Assembly: GCF_029962835.1 (NCBI RefSeq)
Contig: NC_080588.1
Span: 61,900,001-61,964,000 of the forward strand
Direction: 5' to 3'
DNA: 64,000 bases
Source: Magnolia sinica
Taxonomy: Eukaryota > Streptophyta > Magnoliopsida > Magnoliales > Magnoliaceae
Part shown: positions 1 through 12,800 of the stretch, piece by piece
Position numbering within the stretch: the first letter of the stretch is position 1
Layout of the letters: every line of letters starts with the position of its first letter
Made by a program: the position numbers and the translations under genes
Notes under the pieces: generated by a model
Told to the model about the DNA's origin: nothing
The model's input: the letters and a program-made list of their open reading frames with translations, nothing else
Databases searched by the model: none

Positions 1-80
1 TATTTTAGCCTGACCCGGCCTGCCCTGACCTGACCCAACATGCACGTGTTACTCCTAAGAATATGCAATTCTAATCCTCA

Positions 81-111
81 GTTACCCAACCCAACCCAAC
101 CCAACCCAACC
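81..111. repeat. (CCCAA)n simple repeat
   Basis: About five perfect CCCAA units lie in a wider tract of degenerate ACCCG/ACCTG words covering the first 110 bases. It resembles the CGGGT-rich low-complexity patches at 16.9, 60.5 and 62.4 kb. It is not the plant telomere repeat, which is TTTAGGG. Confidence 0.8.
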
Positions 112-263
112 ATCTATCTGTGGCCCACTTGATCAACGGATAGATTGCGAACACATTCAAGAGGGAAATGGGGACTCATCAATTTTCTGGTCAGGTTAGG
201 TCAGGCCACAGCCCAACTAATTTTTCAGCACCAGGCTTGGGATATCTGATCCTGGCCGTGATC

Positions 264-801
264 GGACGCAGTTTGGCTGTTGACCTCAACACCAGCCAGC
301 TAGCTGATATCAAAGAGCTGTGGGGGCCATCATGATGTATATGTTTTATCCACGCTGTACATCTATTTTTACAGCTAACTTTAGGGTATGAGCCCAAAAA
401 TGAGTCAGATTAAAATCTCAGGTGGATCACACCACAGGAAAACAGTGTGGATTGAATGCCCACTATTAAAAACTTCCGAGGGCCCACTGTAATTTTTATT
501 TGACATCCAAACCTTTTGATAAGGTCACATAGACCTGGATGAAGGGAAAACACAAATATCAGCTTGGTCCAAAACTTACGTTACCCCAAAAAGGTTTTCA
601 ACGGTAGGCATTTAATCTTCACTATTTCCTTTGGTGTGGTCCACCTTAGATTTGTATCTGCCTCGTTTTTGGACTCATGCCATCAAATGAGCTGGAATAA
701 TGGATGAACGGCGTGGATAAAACACGTATATCATGGTGGCCCCACATCTTTTTGACATCAGCTAAATGGCTGATGTTGGGGTCACTGGCCAAACCGCGTC
801 C
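264..801. mobile_element. Foldback MITE, Mutator-like GGACGC family
   Basis: The left arm starts GGACGCAGTTTGGC and the right arm ends in its near complement, GCCAAACCGCGTCC. The arms stay complementary for about 80 bases, through the words TCAGCTA and GTGGGGGCC. The interior has the family core: 'GATGTATATGTTTTATCCA', 'CACACCACAGGAAA', 'GACCTGGATGAAGGGAAAA' and 'GGTGTGGTCCACC'. No transposase is encoded. I found no convincing target duplication, so this copy is probably old. Confidence 0.75.
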
Positions 802-2320
802 ACCAACATTAGGTAGTTTCCAAAGTCCCATGGATTATTGAAGGGTTTTGCCAATGCTCACATTTTTTAATCTGTGGGCTATGAACCTGCGATCCAAACC
901 GTTGGTTTGATTGGCCTCACCATGAATTGGATTACCCCCCCCCCCCCCCCCCACAAAAAAAAAAAAAATCCCCCAGCTTGGAAGATCTGTCAACAATTCA
1001 AAATAGAGCAACTGTCCCAAAGATTGGATGGCTAGGATAAGGACTTGTAATTATTTAACAGATAATGCTGCTTGCAAGTGGCCACACACGTGCCAGCATG
1101 GCACACTTGTAAAAGATCTGGATCTTTCTTCGAGTGGAGGGGGCGTTGGCCAAAAATCTGGCAGATATACTCATCACGTGGGCGGCACGTGTAAATGGAA
1201 TGACCACTGATATGTGGGCCATCTCCGGACGTGTGTGGCGCGTTGCATAGTTTAGATGGGCACTTCCAAGTGCGCCCGGCAATGGATATCATCCGTTGAT
1301 TTATCATCGTGTCCTATACACGTGGCACTCGTGAGTGATGATGCTGGCTTTGTCACTGATTGGGCACAAATAAAAAAATTGCTTTGATCATAACCATCCA
1401 AAAAATGGACCTTTTTCACCCCGAATGCAAGTCGTTGCTGACTTAGCCTGTTCGTATGGCACGTGTTAAAACTTAAAAGTCTAGGACTGTCGATAAAAGT
1501 ATCATTCGTGACCAACGGGGGCCATTCACCATTTGACCTATCAAATGAACGGTTTGGATCTATGGATTATTTGGATGATCCGTGGATATCTTTCCCACCT
1601 ATATATATTGATGGAAAGCCTTAATCGACCTCTATGGTGGTCCCCACGAGATACTCAGTCCGAATTGGTAGGCTATCAATGGGCCGGTCGGGCCCAGTCC
1701 CGCTTTCGGCTGGGCTCTGCAGTGTCTCCAAGTTCAGTGCCTGGCCCAGCCCGTCCGTTAAGGTTTCAAGGGCTTATTCGTCACGTATCATTCATGGTGG
1801 GCCACACTTAATGAACAGCTCAGATATTCCCTTCCCACGATTTCCACTGTCCACATGCATTCCACGTGCCACCCAAGTCTCTCTCTAACGTTTATCGTGA
1901 AACGAAGAAAATAAGTAAGAAGAGATATGTAGGGTGACAATCACCGCAGTGTCCGCCCACTGGCCCATCCATCTACTCAGTCCACCTTCAGTAGGCCACT
2001 GTAAACAAAAATATATATTGTCCTGATGAAAGATGCAATCTAAAAAGATGCCACATGGTCCGTGAGAGTTTCCCACCACGACACGACACGACACGTTTCC
2101 TGCTGGATACGTCTCTTCCTCTCCCCTCTCCCCTCTCTATCTCTATTACGTGGATAGATAGATAGATAGATAGGGTCTTTTTCTTTTTAACCCATGACAA
2201 CGTGTTGAAACTCCTGTGGGTCTACCGAGGCGTGTGTAAAAACCCATATATGCACGTATATGCACAAAAATTAGGCTGCTAATGAAGCCTAATTAGACTG
2301 GGTCTTCATAAATGCTTTCT
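802..2320. other. Spacer, no gene seen
   Basis: No supported gene. The stretch holds a poly-C run of about 17 bases next to an A run (937-968), degenerate GGCCC-rich words at 1680-1760, a short CGACA tandem (about 2079-2095), CT-rich DNA at 2113-2145 and a GATA microsatellite. Open frames here are short and show no family likeness. Confidence 0.6.
2153..2173. repeat. (GATA)n microsatellite
   Basis: Five uninterrupted GATA units follow a CT-rich stretch in a gene-free spacer. Confidence 0.9.
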
Positions 2321-5300
2321 CACATGCTGTTGTTTATTTAAGAATCATAAGTGAGGTATTCTTTTCTCTATTCGTTTTCTGGGGTATTAGTAATTAGTAA
2401 GAATTTTTTTTATTTTATTATTATTTTTTGTTAAGGGTGAAAGATAGGTAATTTTGGTATTTTTGTTTCTTTCATTTCTAGTAAATAAAAAAACTCTATA
2501 TTGCTATTGAAGAAAGTAAATATATTGTTAAATCACGTAAATATGTGCCTTTTTTTTTCTTTTTTTTTTTCTAGTTTAGTCCCTTTCTTATGGTTTTAGC
2601 TTGGTCTACATTGATCATATGTGAGTGTTTTTTGCAACAATGGATATTAGAGTCAAAAGGCTGAGAAGCATTTAATAAGAGATCCTTGTCGATGTTTGTG
2701 TTGCAATTATGTTTCAAATGGGTGGATTGAGTTCTACTAGATTTGAAGTGCCGAAGTTAAATGGATCCAATCACGCGTTGTGGAAATTGAAGATGAACGT
2801 AAGTGAAGGAAGTATGTGCAATTATAATTTAAGGAAAAGAAAAGAAATTATAAGAGATGAAAGACAAGGTATTTGAAGAGAATTAATTAACTATGGCAAA
2901 GTTCTTCTTGTGCTGGATAATTTGATTTTATTCAACATGTCCAATTAAATCACCACAAAATGTTTGTAGGACAAATTGTGAAACCCATATGCAAAGAAAT
3001 CGATGGCAAACAAGATCTTTTCTGCAATATTAATTATACAACTTGTAGATTAATGAAGGATTCTCTTTGCAAGAATACTCGAATAGATTTAATATCTTAA
3101 TTAGTAAATTGGTGGTAGTTGATATGAAGATTATGATGAAGAAAATGTTGCACTCCTACTATGTTTAATACTAGATTCATAAAAAAGTTTTATTATAAAT
3201 CTTAACAATGATCCAAATCTCAATACAGAGTCAATTGTGTTCATGTTGCTTATGAAGAGTCACACGAAAAAAATATGAAGAATATGTTGGTGATGCTATG
3301 ATGGTCAGTAAAAGATTGATTGAGAAAGTACCAGTATCAGTGGGAGAGATCAACGAGATCCAAGTTGAAAGGGCATAAAATAAGAAAGTGTTAAAATTGC
3401 GGAAAAAATAACCACTTACACAAAAATTGTAAACTCAAAAAATCAAATTAGAAAAATTCCAAACCTAATTTGCATGATTAAGTATACGATTCAAAGGGTT
3501 TCAAAGGAAACTTAATTGAAAAACACAATTTATTCAAAGACGGGGAAGCATTATCGACAGTAATTCCACAAAAGAATCCGAGCCATCAATGGATCTTAGA
3601 TTCGAGTGCTTCATTTCATATGATTTGACACCAAAATTATTTTTAAATATATTAGTTATATGATAGTGGAATAGTTTACATAGGTGATAATAATATATGT
3701 AAAATTGTGGAGATTGAAGATGTTAAAATTACAATGTTTGATGGTATCACACATATAATTTCTAATGTAATGTACGTATCGCATATGAGGAAGAGCCTTA
3801 TTTCATTGGAAATTTTGATAAAGTTAGTTATAATTTTTTTTTTAGTGAAAATTGTAAAATGAGCAATGATAGTGGCGACGGGAGAATTAATAGGTTAATT
3901 ATATCGTTTGATTGGAGATATTTTGATTGGTAATGCTATTGTTGCTAATGTAATAGACTCTGTTATAATTTGGCATTGGCGGTTGGGCCAAATAATCAAC
4001 CAAAGAGTAAGGATACTTCATGATCGAAATTTGTTTTTTGGTTTAAATTTTATTAATTTAGATTTTTGTAAGGATTTCTTGTTTGGAAAGCTCAAGAGAG
4101 TTCAATTCCATATTCTACTATTAAAAGTAAGGATATCTTAAATCTAATTCATTATGATACGTAGGAAACTCTTGTCGATTTCTTTTATTAACATTTTCTC
4201 CAAAAATGTATAGATTTACATGTTGAAAAGAAAAAAGTGATACTTTTACTTGTTTTATAAATTTTAAAATATTGGTTGAAAATCAGAAGGAAAAAAAAAA
4301 AGTGTCCGAGAACCAATAACAAAAGAGAATACACCTTTAAAGAATTCAAAGATTTTCACAATAAGCATTGCATTAGGTGGCACTACAGGTCTCTGATACT
4401 CTATAACAGAACGAAATCATTGAACGTATGAACAATACGCTCATGGATGATGCTAGGAGCATGTTGAATTCAACTAAACTCGACTAATATTTTTTTGCGT
4501 GAACACTGTTAACATGGTTTGTTACTTGATAAATCATTCTCCTATAACTATATTAAATTATAAAATTTTTAAAGAGGTATGATATATAAGAAAAACCTGT
4601 TAATTAGTGTTTAATCATTTTTATTTTTTTTTTTTGTTATGACGCTTGACGCTTGTGTATGGTTTCCTAAGGAGTATATGACTTAAAAGTGTATTTTTCT
4701 TAACTATACAGATGGAACGAATTAGTATAGATTATGAGATAATACTGTTTATAAGTTAGTGATTAGTCAAAATGTAGTTTTTAATGAAAATTCATTATAG
4801 AAAGATAGAATTATCGAGCTTAATGTCATGAGAGATAATTGAATTGGAATCTTCAAACGATATTCAAAATTAACTATTGATTTAAAAAATCAACAAGTTG
4901 ATGATATCATTAAGGATGAAGCTAACAAAGAGCATGTAGAACTAAGTGAAACTCAAAGTAATCAAAATTGATGGAAGAGAACTACATAACCTTTAGTTTT
5001 TTATTTAAGAATTATATTACAGCTTACACTTGTATAACAGAAGAACACGAGTCTTGTTCATATCTAGAATCATATGAGTCAATGGATGCTAACTAATGAA
5101 GAACATTCATAGAGAATGGGATATAAACTCTCTATAAAAACAAGACTTTGAAATTGATTGAATTACTAAAAAAATGAAAGGTTCGTGGTTACATATGGGT
5201 CTACAAACTGAAGAAAATGTTGAAAGATAAAAAGCCCGATTGGTGGTAAAATGGTATGCTTAAAAGTCAAATATTAACTTCAATGAAAGTTTATCTCTTG

Positions 5301-7250
5301 TTGTTCAATTAAGTATTATTCGTACTATCTTGAGTATGATAGTGGTTCTTCATTTGGAGCTTGAGTAGTTTGATATAAAAATTACTTTATGTATGAGAAT
5401 ATTAATAAAAAAAATTATTTAATTCAGCATGAAGGTTTTATCAAGAAAAATAAAAATAATCAATATCTAGTTTCTAGACTTAACAAATTACTTTACGGTT
5501 TAAAGCAGGTGTCAATGTATTAGTATAATCGGTTTGATTTATTTATTGTAAGCTTAAAATTTTAGAGATGTGAGGTACGCCATTGTGCTTATGGTTGTAG
5601 GTATAATAATGGTAATTTTATTATATTGTTATTGTATGTAGATGATATGCTAGTTGTAAGTACTAGTAAAAATACTATTGTGGCATTAAAAACTCATTTA
5701 GCTAGGGAATTGAATATAAATGATTTGAGAACCGTTAATAAGATTTTTGAGATGATTGTACTTAGAGATAGAAAGAACAAAAAAGTCTAGACAATCGAGA
5801 AGGATTATATTGAAAGAGCTTTACACTATTCAAATTTCAAAATTTTAATCCAGTCAGAATTTCATTCCTTGTTCGTAATAAGTAGTTTTCATATTAGTGT
5901 CATAGCATTAAAGTGGAAAACGTAGGTATATCTCAAGTACCATATTCATCAGTGGTAGAGAGTCTTATGTTTGCCATAGTATTTTGCACCAAACCAGATA
6001 TTACATAAGCAATGTGAGCAGTTAATAAATACATGACAAACTTAGATAGATATCATTGAACTGCTTTGAAGTGGATCATTCGCTACGTGTAAGGTAGTTT
6101 TGAAGTAGTTATTTGTTATAGTAGATAAATTTTAAAGTTGGTTGGGTTCGTGTTTGTAGATTATATGGGAGATCATAATAAAAGAACATCTACAAAATAT
6201 TATGTTTTCTCTTTGAAAAATGGTGTTGTTAGTTGGATGTTCAAATTGCAGTCAATGGTGAGTATTAATATGGAAGAAAAGTAAATATCAGCTACACAAG
6301 CATGCAAGGAAAGTATTTGGTTGAAGAAGTTGTTAGAAGAATTGAAATTTAAACAGAAATTGGTAGTGATTTATTATGACAATCAAAGTGCGTTACACTT
6401 GGCAAAGAATCTAGCATTTTATATTCAAATCAGACACATTAATATCACTTTATCTATGATGTGGCGCATAGTCATATCTCATTACAAAATATTCACACCA
6501 ACGACAACATAGCGTGCAGATGAAACCTATTATAATAGATAAATTTATTTGGTACATGACTTCTCTTTAAGATTATTGTTGTCAAGCAATTGGTAATGTT
6601 TTTGGGTATAACTGTTGTTGGGAATGTTTGGTACTATTGGATAAACTAGCTTTAAGTGAAAGAATTGTAATGACGAGAGTCTTCCACTATGACAAGTTTT
6701 TTTTTGTAAGAGATGTCTATACATACATAGTTATATGTTACAAAGCCTTGTTAGGTTAGGTTTTGCGTGTTCTCTCTCACGTGGTATTTTCTATATAAGA
6801 AAGACCATAGGTGAAGAGGTAATTTATTCTTGTATCCATCTTCTAGAGTATTCGTTAATAGAAAATAAAGATAATTCTTGTATTTTCATAGGTTCTTACT
6901 CTTGTTCCGATGGTAGACTTACAAGAGTTTCAACACTAGGTCAAGGTTAAAGTACTCATAGGTGGTGAAAACCTACTACGGCGTCAGTGTGTGAGTGTGT
7001 GTGGGGAGTACGTGTGCGTGTGAAATTTTTTTTTATATTTTTGTTTTCTTTATTTCTAGTGAAGAAGAAAGTTTTATATTGTGGTTCTTTGAAATAGGCA
7101 TATTGTCGAACCACATAAATTATTGTACATCTCATCTCTTCTTTTGATCCAACACTTTGACTTTTTATTTGGCCATTTTTCTTTTATGGTTTTAACTTGG
7201 CCTACATTGATCCTGTGTGGGTGTTCTTTTTTCTTTTTTTCATAACAAAC
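2320..7250 (+). mobile_element. Decayed Ty1/copia retrotransposon (fossil)
   Basis: Parts appear in the copia order. A gag-like stretch begins near 2.7 kb, with a CCHC zinc knuckle near 3.39-3.44 kb. The protease-like motif WILDSSASFHM lies near 3.6 kb, the reverse transcriptase motif LYVDDMLVV near 5.64 kb, and RNase H motifs between 6.15 and 6.45 kb (including NQSALHLAKN). The flanks carry related sequence that I read as LTR remnants: about 2.32-2.64 kb on the left, followed by a degenerate initiator-Met-tRNA primer site, and about 6.6-7.25 kb on the right. The coding frame is broken in well over ten places and is very AT-rich, so this is an old, dead copy. The exact ends and target duplication are not visible. 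Confidence 0.8.
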
Positions 7251-8829
7251 TCCTGATTAGATGCATATGGACCTTTTGATGTAAACTTTCACATAAAATA
7301 CTACTTCCACCAATGTGCCATGTGTACAATATTAGAGCCATGAAAGAAGTGGGTCACATGCCTTGGACTAAAAATGACAAAATCTAATTATTAGGTGGGC
7401 CATAAATGTACTTTCAGTCATAGTTCGGATGTTTTACCCCATCAACATCGGTAAAAAACATTGTATTTGAAGTCATGCGCAACTTTGCAAGTTAACAAAT
7501 TTCTCAATTAAAAATCCAGAGTTTTTGGTCTATGTGACCCCGTAAGATAATGAGGTTGTATAATGAGCCCCATACATACAAGAATAAGAAATTCTAGCCC
7601 TAAAATCACTTTTCATTTCAGGAGGACAAAAATACCCCTCTGCTACGATTGCGCCTCGTAGGGCGGCATCTCGCCTCGAGAAGTGAAAGGTCCTTTTAAA
7701 AGGGAATGTGGGCCCGACTCAAAACTAAAATTCGGCCCATCCCCAGGCCGATCTAATCCGTTCATTTTAATCGGACAGTCGTGAATTGACGAAAATGACC
7801 TTTCAATTTTTCGTTTGAAGGTGTTTGTGGCCCACAAATACATTAATTTTATGCATTAATTCTAAACGGTTTCCTTCAGTATGGTCCATCTATGATGAGA
7901 TTCGCCCTCAAACTTAATTAGGTCAATGAAATAGTCAACCATCATCGGCCAAGATGGTGATGGGGGTTTTAAATTCAACCCCTCCATGAAGAATTTTAAT
8001 TTCATGTCATTGGGCCAAAATTGAAGTCAAATCTCATCACATATGGACCACACTGAAGTACAAAATTTTCTATTAACACAAAAAATTAATATAGTTTTGG
8101 GCCACATACATCTTACAAAAAACCACTGAGAAGATCCATCTATAAGTTCACAACAATCCGATTAAAATGAACAAATTAAATCAGTCAAAAAGTGAGCTAA
8201 ATTTTAATTTATGGTGGGTACACATTGCCTTTTAAAAAAATCAATTCATTTTTTAAGACGAGAGCCCACCATACCAACTACAACGGTGGCGGAGAGAATT
8301 TTTCATCATGCAATAAACGAGAAAGTGATTTCAAGGCTAGAATTTATTTTCGCCAAACACAACCACGTTGGCCACGTATACCAAAAATCCAAAAAACCAC
8401 TTAATCTTCACGGAAACTATAATGTTCGTCAGCCACACGTCTCTTCCAAGCTTTGCCAAAGGCAAATCATCCACAACTGACGTGGCATGCATAATCGCCA
8501 ATACCGACCGTCAAAATCAAAGTATTCACCGGATGTGGGTCATAACCTTAAATTGAACTGCTCTGACAATCTCATCCAATTTGCAGCCAAAAAAAAAAAA
8601 AAAAAAACTGTTGAAATGTAATTGATCGACGGTCCTAATTCGACTAGCTAAATCAGTTAATTAAGATTGTCCAATTTGGGTGATTTTGATTTACATCTCC
8701 AACCACAGCGTCAATCTACGGTCTGGATTCAAGTGCATTCATGCCACTGTAATTTAATAAGCTTCCATTACTTAGTAAGTAGCGGCAAACAAACACTTTT
8801 GTAATCTGGTCTTGTTCCTATCTCTTTCA
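7250..8829. other. Spacer, no gene seen
   Basis: No supported gene. A few phrases recall the foldback MITE interior ('TGGGCCATAAA', 'GACCACACTGAAGTAC'), but no paired arms were found. The A-rich run at 8588-8607 is the only simple repeat. Confidence 0.55.
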
Positions 8830-9325
8830 TGGATCCCGAGATTAACTAGGTGAGTGGATCCCTGACTGTTGGACCCACTTTGATGTATTTTCCTTACATC
8901 CACGCCGTTCACAAGTTTTTACAGATAATTTTAGGGCACAATACCAAAAATTAAGAAGATAAAAATCTAATGTGGACCACACAACAGGAAGTAGTGGAGA
9001 TTGAATACCCAACACTAAAAACTTCTCCGGGGCCACTGGAATTTTTATTTTCCATCCAACCTATTGATAAGGTTACAAAGACCTGGATGAAGGGACCACA
9101 TAAATATCAGATTCATAAAAATCTTTTCTGGCCGACAATAAGTTTTTAATGGTCAATCACCAGTGTTTCCTGTGGTAGGATCCGCCTGAGATTTGGATCT
9201 TCTTAATTTTTTGGATCATATACTAAAATCAGCCATAAAAACGGATGGACGGTGTGGATTTAATAAATTTACATCAAGGTGGGCCCCACAGTCGGGGATC
9301 CACCCACCTAGATGCATCCGGGTGA
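8830..9325. mobile_element. Foldback MITE next to HHP4 promoter
   Basis: The left arm (GGATCCCGAG, then TAGGTGAGTGGATCCC, then ACTGTTGGACCCAC) pairs with the right arm (GTGGGCCCCACAGT, then GGGGATCCACCCACCTA, then GATGCATCCGG). The interior has the same core as the Mutator-like foldback family, including 'GACCTGGATGAAGGGA' and 'GGATGGACGGTGTGGAT'. Its right end is about 550 bases upstream of the HHP4 start codon, so it probably sits in or beside that promoter. A target duplication is not clear. Confidence 0.7.
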
Positions 9326-9876
9326 TCTGGGTATACACCGAAGCCACGCCCCTCCTTCATTCCCAACGTGTTCGGAAGCTTGAATTCTTATAACCACCAA
9401 AACTACCTCGCATTCTCCGCGCGCGCATATACACCGAAACAAGGTGTATATTCCTTCTTCTCCCGTCCCATTCCTCCATCCTTCTCTTTCATTCCTCCCA
9501 ATAAAATAAAAGAGAAATCTGATCTCCTTCTCTTTCCCATCGAAATCACACCAGTTTCAGTCCAACACTCCAAACCCAAGCTCTTGTTATAAACACAGCA
9601 TTCCTTGATTTTGAAGTCTTTCGTCTTGTCTCTCGATGTATATATCCCTGGATAGACTTTCATTTGTAGTATAAAATCACTACCCTTTTTCAAAAATTCA
9701 TCAAAATCAGCTTCTGGGTTTTGTTCTCCAGCCCTTATTCTGTAACACCAGGTACTTCTCATTGATTTCTCCATCTGGGTTTTCGATTTCAGATTGAGAT
9801 TTGATGGTTTTTTGTAATGTTTTGATGTTTATGTTATTGAGTAATGTAATTTTGTGATTTGTATGTTTTGGAAGGG

Positions 9877-12800
9877 ATGTTGGGTGGTGAGTGTTTGGAA
9901 TGCGAGAATTCGATGGTATCTTCAGATACATTTGAGAATTGCGGATTTGGTGGTGAAGATGGGAATTGGGTTTCGTCGAGGGAAGGGAAAGGGAAGAGAT
10001 TGTGGAAGAAAGTGAAGTATCAACTTGTTGAGTACCATTCCTTGCCTGGTTATTTGAGGGATAATGAATTTATTGTGGGTCATTACCGATCAGAGTGGCC
10101 GTTGAAACAGGTTTTCCTCAGCATATTTACAATTCACAATGAGACTCTCAACGTCTGGACGTAATTATCTCAGAACTTGCTATTTCTCTGTTTCATGGTT
10201 CTTATTTTGATTTTGAGATTTTCATTTAGAGAAATGCTTTATGAGCTGCAGTTTCATTTATGTCCCAAATGTGTGTGGTGATCATGAACCCTTGATCCGG
10301 TGGTCCATTTCGTGGATGGGCTATAGGCCACAAATAAAAGCATTTGGGCAGCTCTGACCATCTGATTTTCATGAATTTTACTCATTGAATGTGGAAATTG
10401 GATGCGGGCTGTTGCTCAATTTTGAATAAAACGAATCCTTTTTAGGCTACTGAATGGATGATATGACAATCCGCCTTATCTTTAAGGATATGGCCCATTC
10501 GCACACTCGCCCACTAAATCAACAATCGCAAGTTGTTTTCATGTATCCTTTTATAACAATAGAATTCACTATATTTGTGTCGCAGGCATTTGATTGGATT
10601 CTTCCTTTTTCTCTCTCTTACAATATATACTGCAATGAAGATCCCAAGGGTGATGGATCTTCATTCTCTCCAGCATCTGCCTGATGTTCTGATGAGGACT
10701 GATCTGCACAAAATGCATTCCGAACTCTTGACTTGCCTTCCGTCAATACCCAACATGTCCGATTTGCAGAGATTGAGGGATGAATTGAAGACATCCATGC
10801 CTTCTTTGGACTTGCTTCCATCGTTGTCTGGTTGGCATGTTCCTGAACTTCTTACCAACTGCTTGCCAGAGAGATTTTCCCATGCAAACCACACCGATGT
10901 ATGCGTTCTGGTAAATTCCACAATCCTATTTCCCCATTTGGTTATTATTTCTGATTTGTATGAAAATGTATGAAAATATTCTGTTTATTTGTTGAGAAAT
11001 AGTAAATTTAATGAAAAAAAAAAAAAAATCATATTTCCATTAATTGTAACTGCTCATTATCTCTCTTTTGGTATTACTAAGATGATAGAACAATGGGCTT
11101 TAGTGGTTCCTTTTTCCTGGATCTGTTGGGGTGTGTTTGGATGTATCCTAAATCACTCATATGATTTCTCCACTCCAAATTGATATTAGCTTCCTGAAAG
11201 GAAACCAATGGAGATATGGGCAAAAGACTGTCTTGCTTGCCCCGCTAGGTCATCTATTGAAGGGGCATGGGTCAACCATTAACCATTATTTGGATTTGTT
11301 TTCTAAAGCTTTCTCTACGCTAGAACAATCTTTGAGTTCCCTATGCAGTGGGTACTTAGGCCTTAATAGCATGCTAGTCGCACCTATTACAGATTGCATG
11401 AAAAAAGGGTTGTTTCCCGTTTCAGTGGATCGATGAGGCTGACAAGAGCTTTGCTGAAATCAAGCATCGGTTGTCCACAACACCGGTCTTGATTCTTCCT
11501 AGTTTCAACAAGCTGTTTGAGGTTGAGTGTGACGCCTCATATGTTGGGATTGGAGGAGTATTATCACAAGAAGGCAGGCCAATAGCCTTCTACAACGAAG
11601 CCCGAAAGAAGTGGTCGACATATGAGCTTGGAGAACTACTATGGAACATTTGAACTTCTATGGCATATATCACAAATGATTTGGTTGTGAAAGAATCCCA
11701 TGTTAGATTATTTGATTGATCCAGCTGTAGAAATGCATCAACGCTCTTCCGTCATCCGAATACTTCCTCCCATAATTGTTAATCAGAATTTATGGAAGAG
11801 CCAAGCTTGTCATGTGGACCTTCAGATCCCAAGAGGGGACCCTTTCCAAGATGAAAATCTACCTTTTAAAACCTATTGATACATAGGTAAGATGAACTTA
11901 ATTAAATCCTAGAGCCAGTTTGGATTAGGGAATTCCTTGGTAAAGAAATCAAAATTGAAATGATTATAGTTCCGGCATGTTTGTATTGCAAGGAATTCAA
12001 TGTGTGGATATGGAAAATGTAATAAGTATGCATGAATGTTTCCATTTTCATGCTAGAAAGTAGGATTCCAATTCATTAGGCAACAGTCACCTAGTTTCTC
12101 ATTCCAAAGAATCATGGTTGTGGATGATTAATTCACGGAATCCATCTTACCCAAACATCCCTTGTTCTCTTATCAAGGGAATCCTGATAAAATGGATTCC
12201 AAGACATTCCCAACATGGTGGAAAAAGGTTTCTGTAATTTTGCAGAATCTCTCTTACTGTTGAATTCTCTTATCCAAACAGACCCTCCGATTGCAGCTGC
12301 GTGTCTTTGTTGTAATTTTTGTCTGCTATGGGTAGATTGGTCATTATCGGTGTTTCAGTAGTAATTATCCTCATTCCAATACTTATATTCTATAATTGAT
12401 TGAACTTTACAGCCGAAGAAAAGGCTCCCATCTCATCCTTTTCTTTCTTTAAGTATAACCTTCAGTGAAATAAGTCTTTCTGCATACTTTTCAATCGGAC
12501 CTTGATATTAGCTTCCTTTAAGATAGCTCCAGTTCCATCAGCTACAACTGCACATGGAATTCATTAACAGCATCTTATGTAGTTATGGCCACATTCAGAT
12601 GCACTATCGGATTAGATTGCAATGATCACTTCAGTAAGCAAATGAACAAATTGAAATTTCCTTCTTTAGGATTCATACCAACAAAGCCAATTTGGTCATT
12701 TTATCTCTATTGAACTAATTATTGTAATTTAATTCAATAGTGCATCCAAACATAGCCTTAACAGTATAGCACTGCTCTAATTACCATCATGTAAGTAACA

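Noticed and set aside
81-111. CCCAA run as a telomere-type repeat
   Set aside because: The plant telomere unit is CCCTAAA; this lacks the T and is only a few units long.
9403-9774. 123-residue minus-strand frame over the HHP4 leader
   Set aside because: No family likeness; it overlaps the 5' leader of a well-supported gene.
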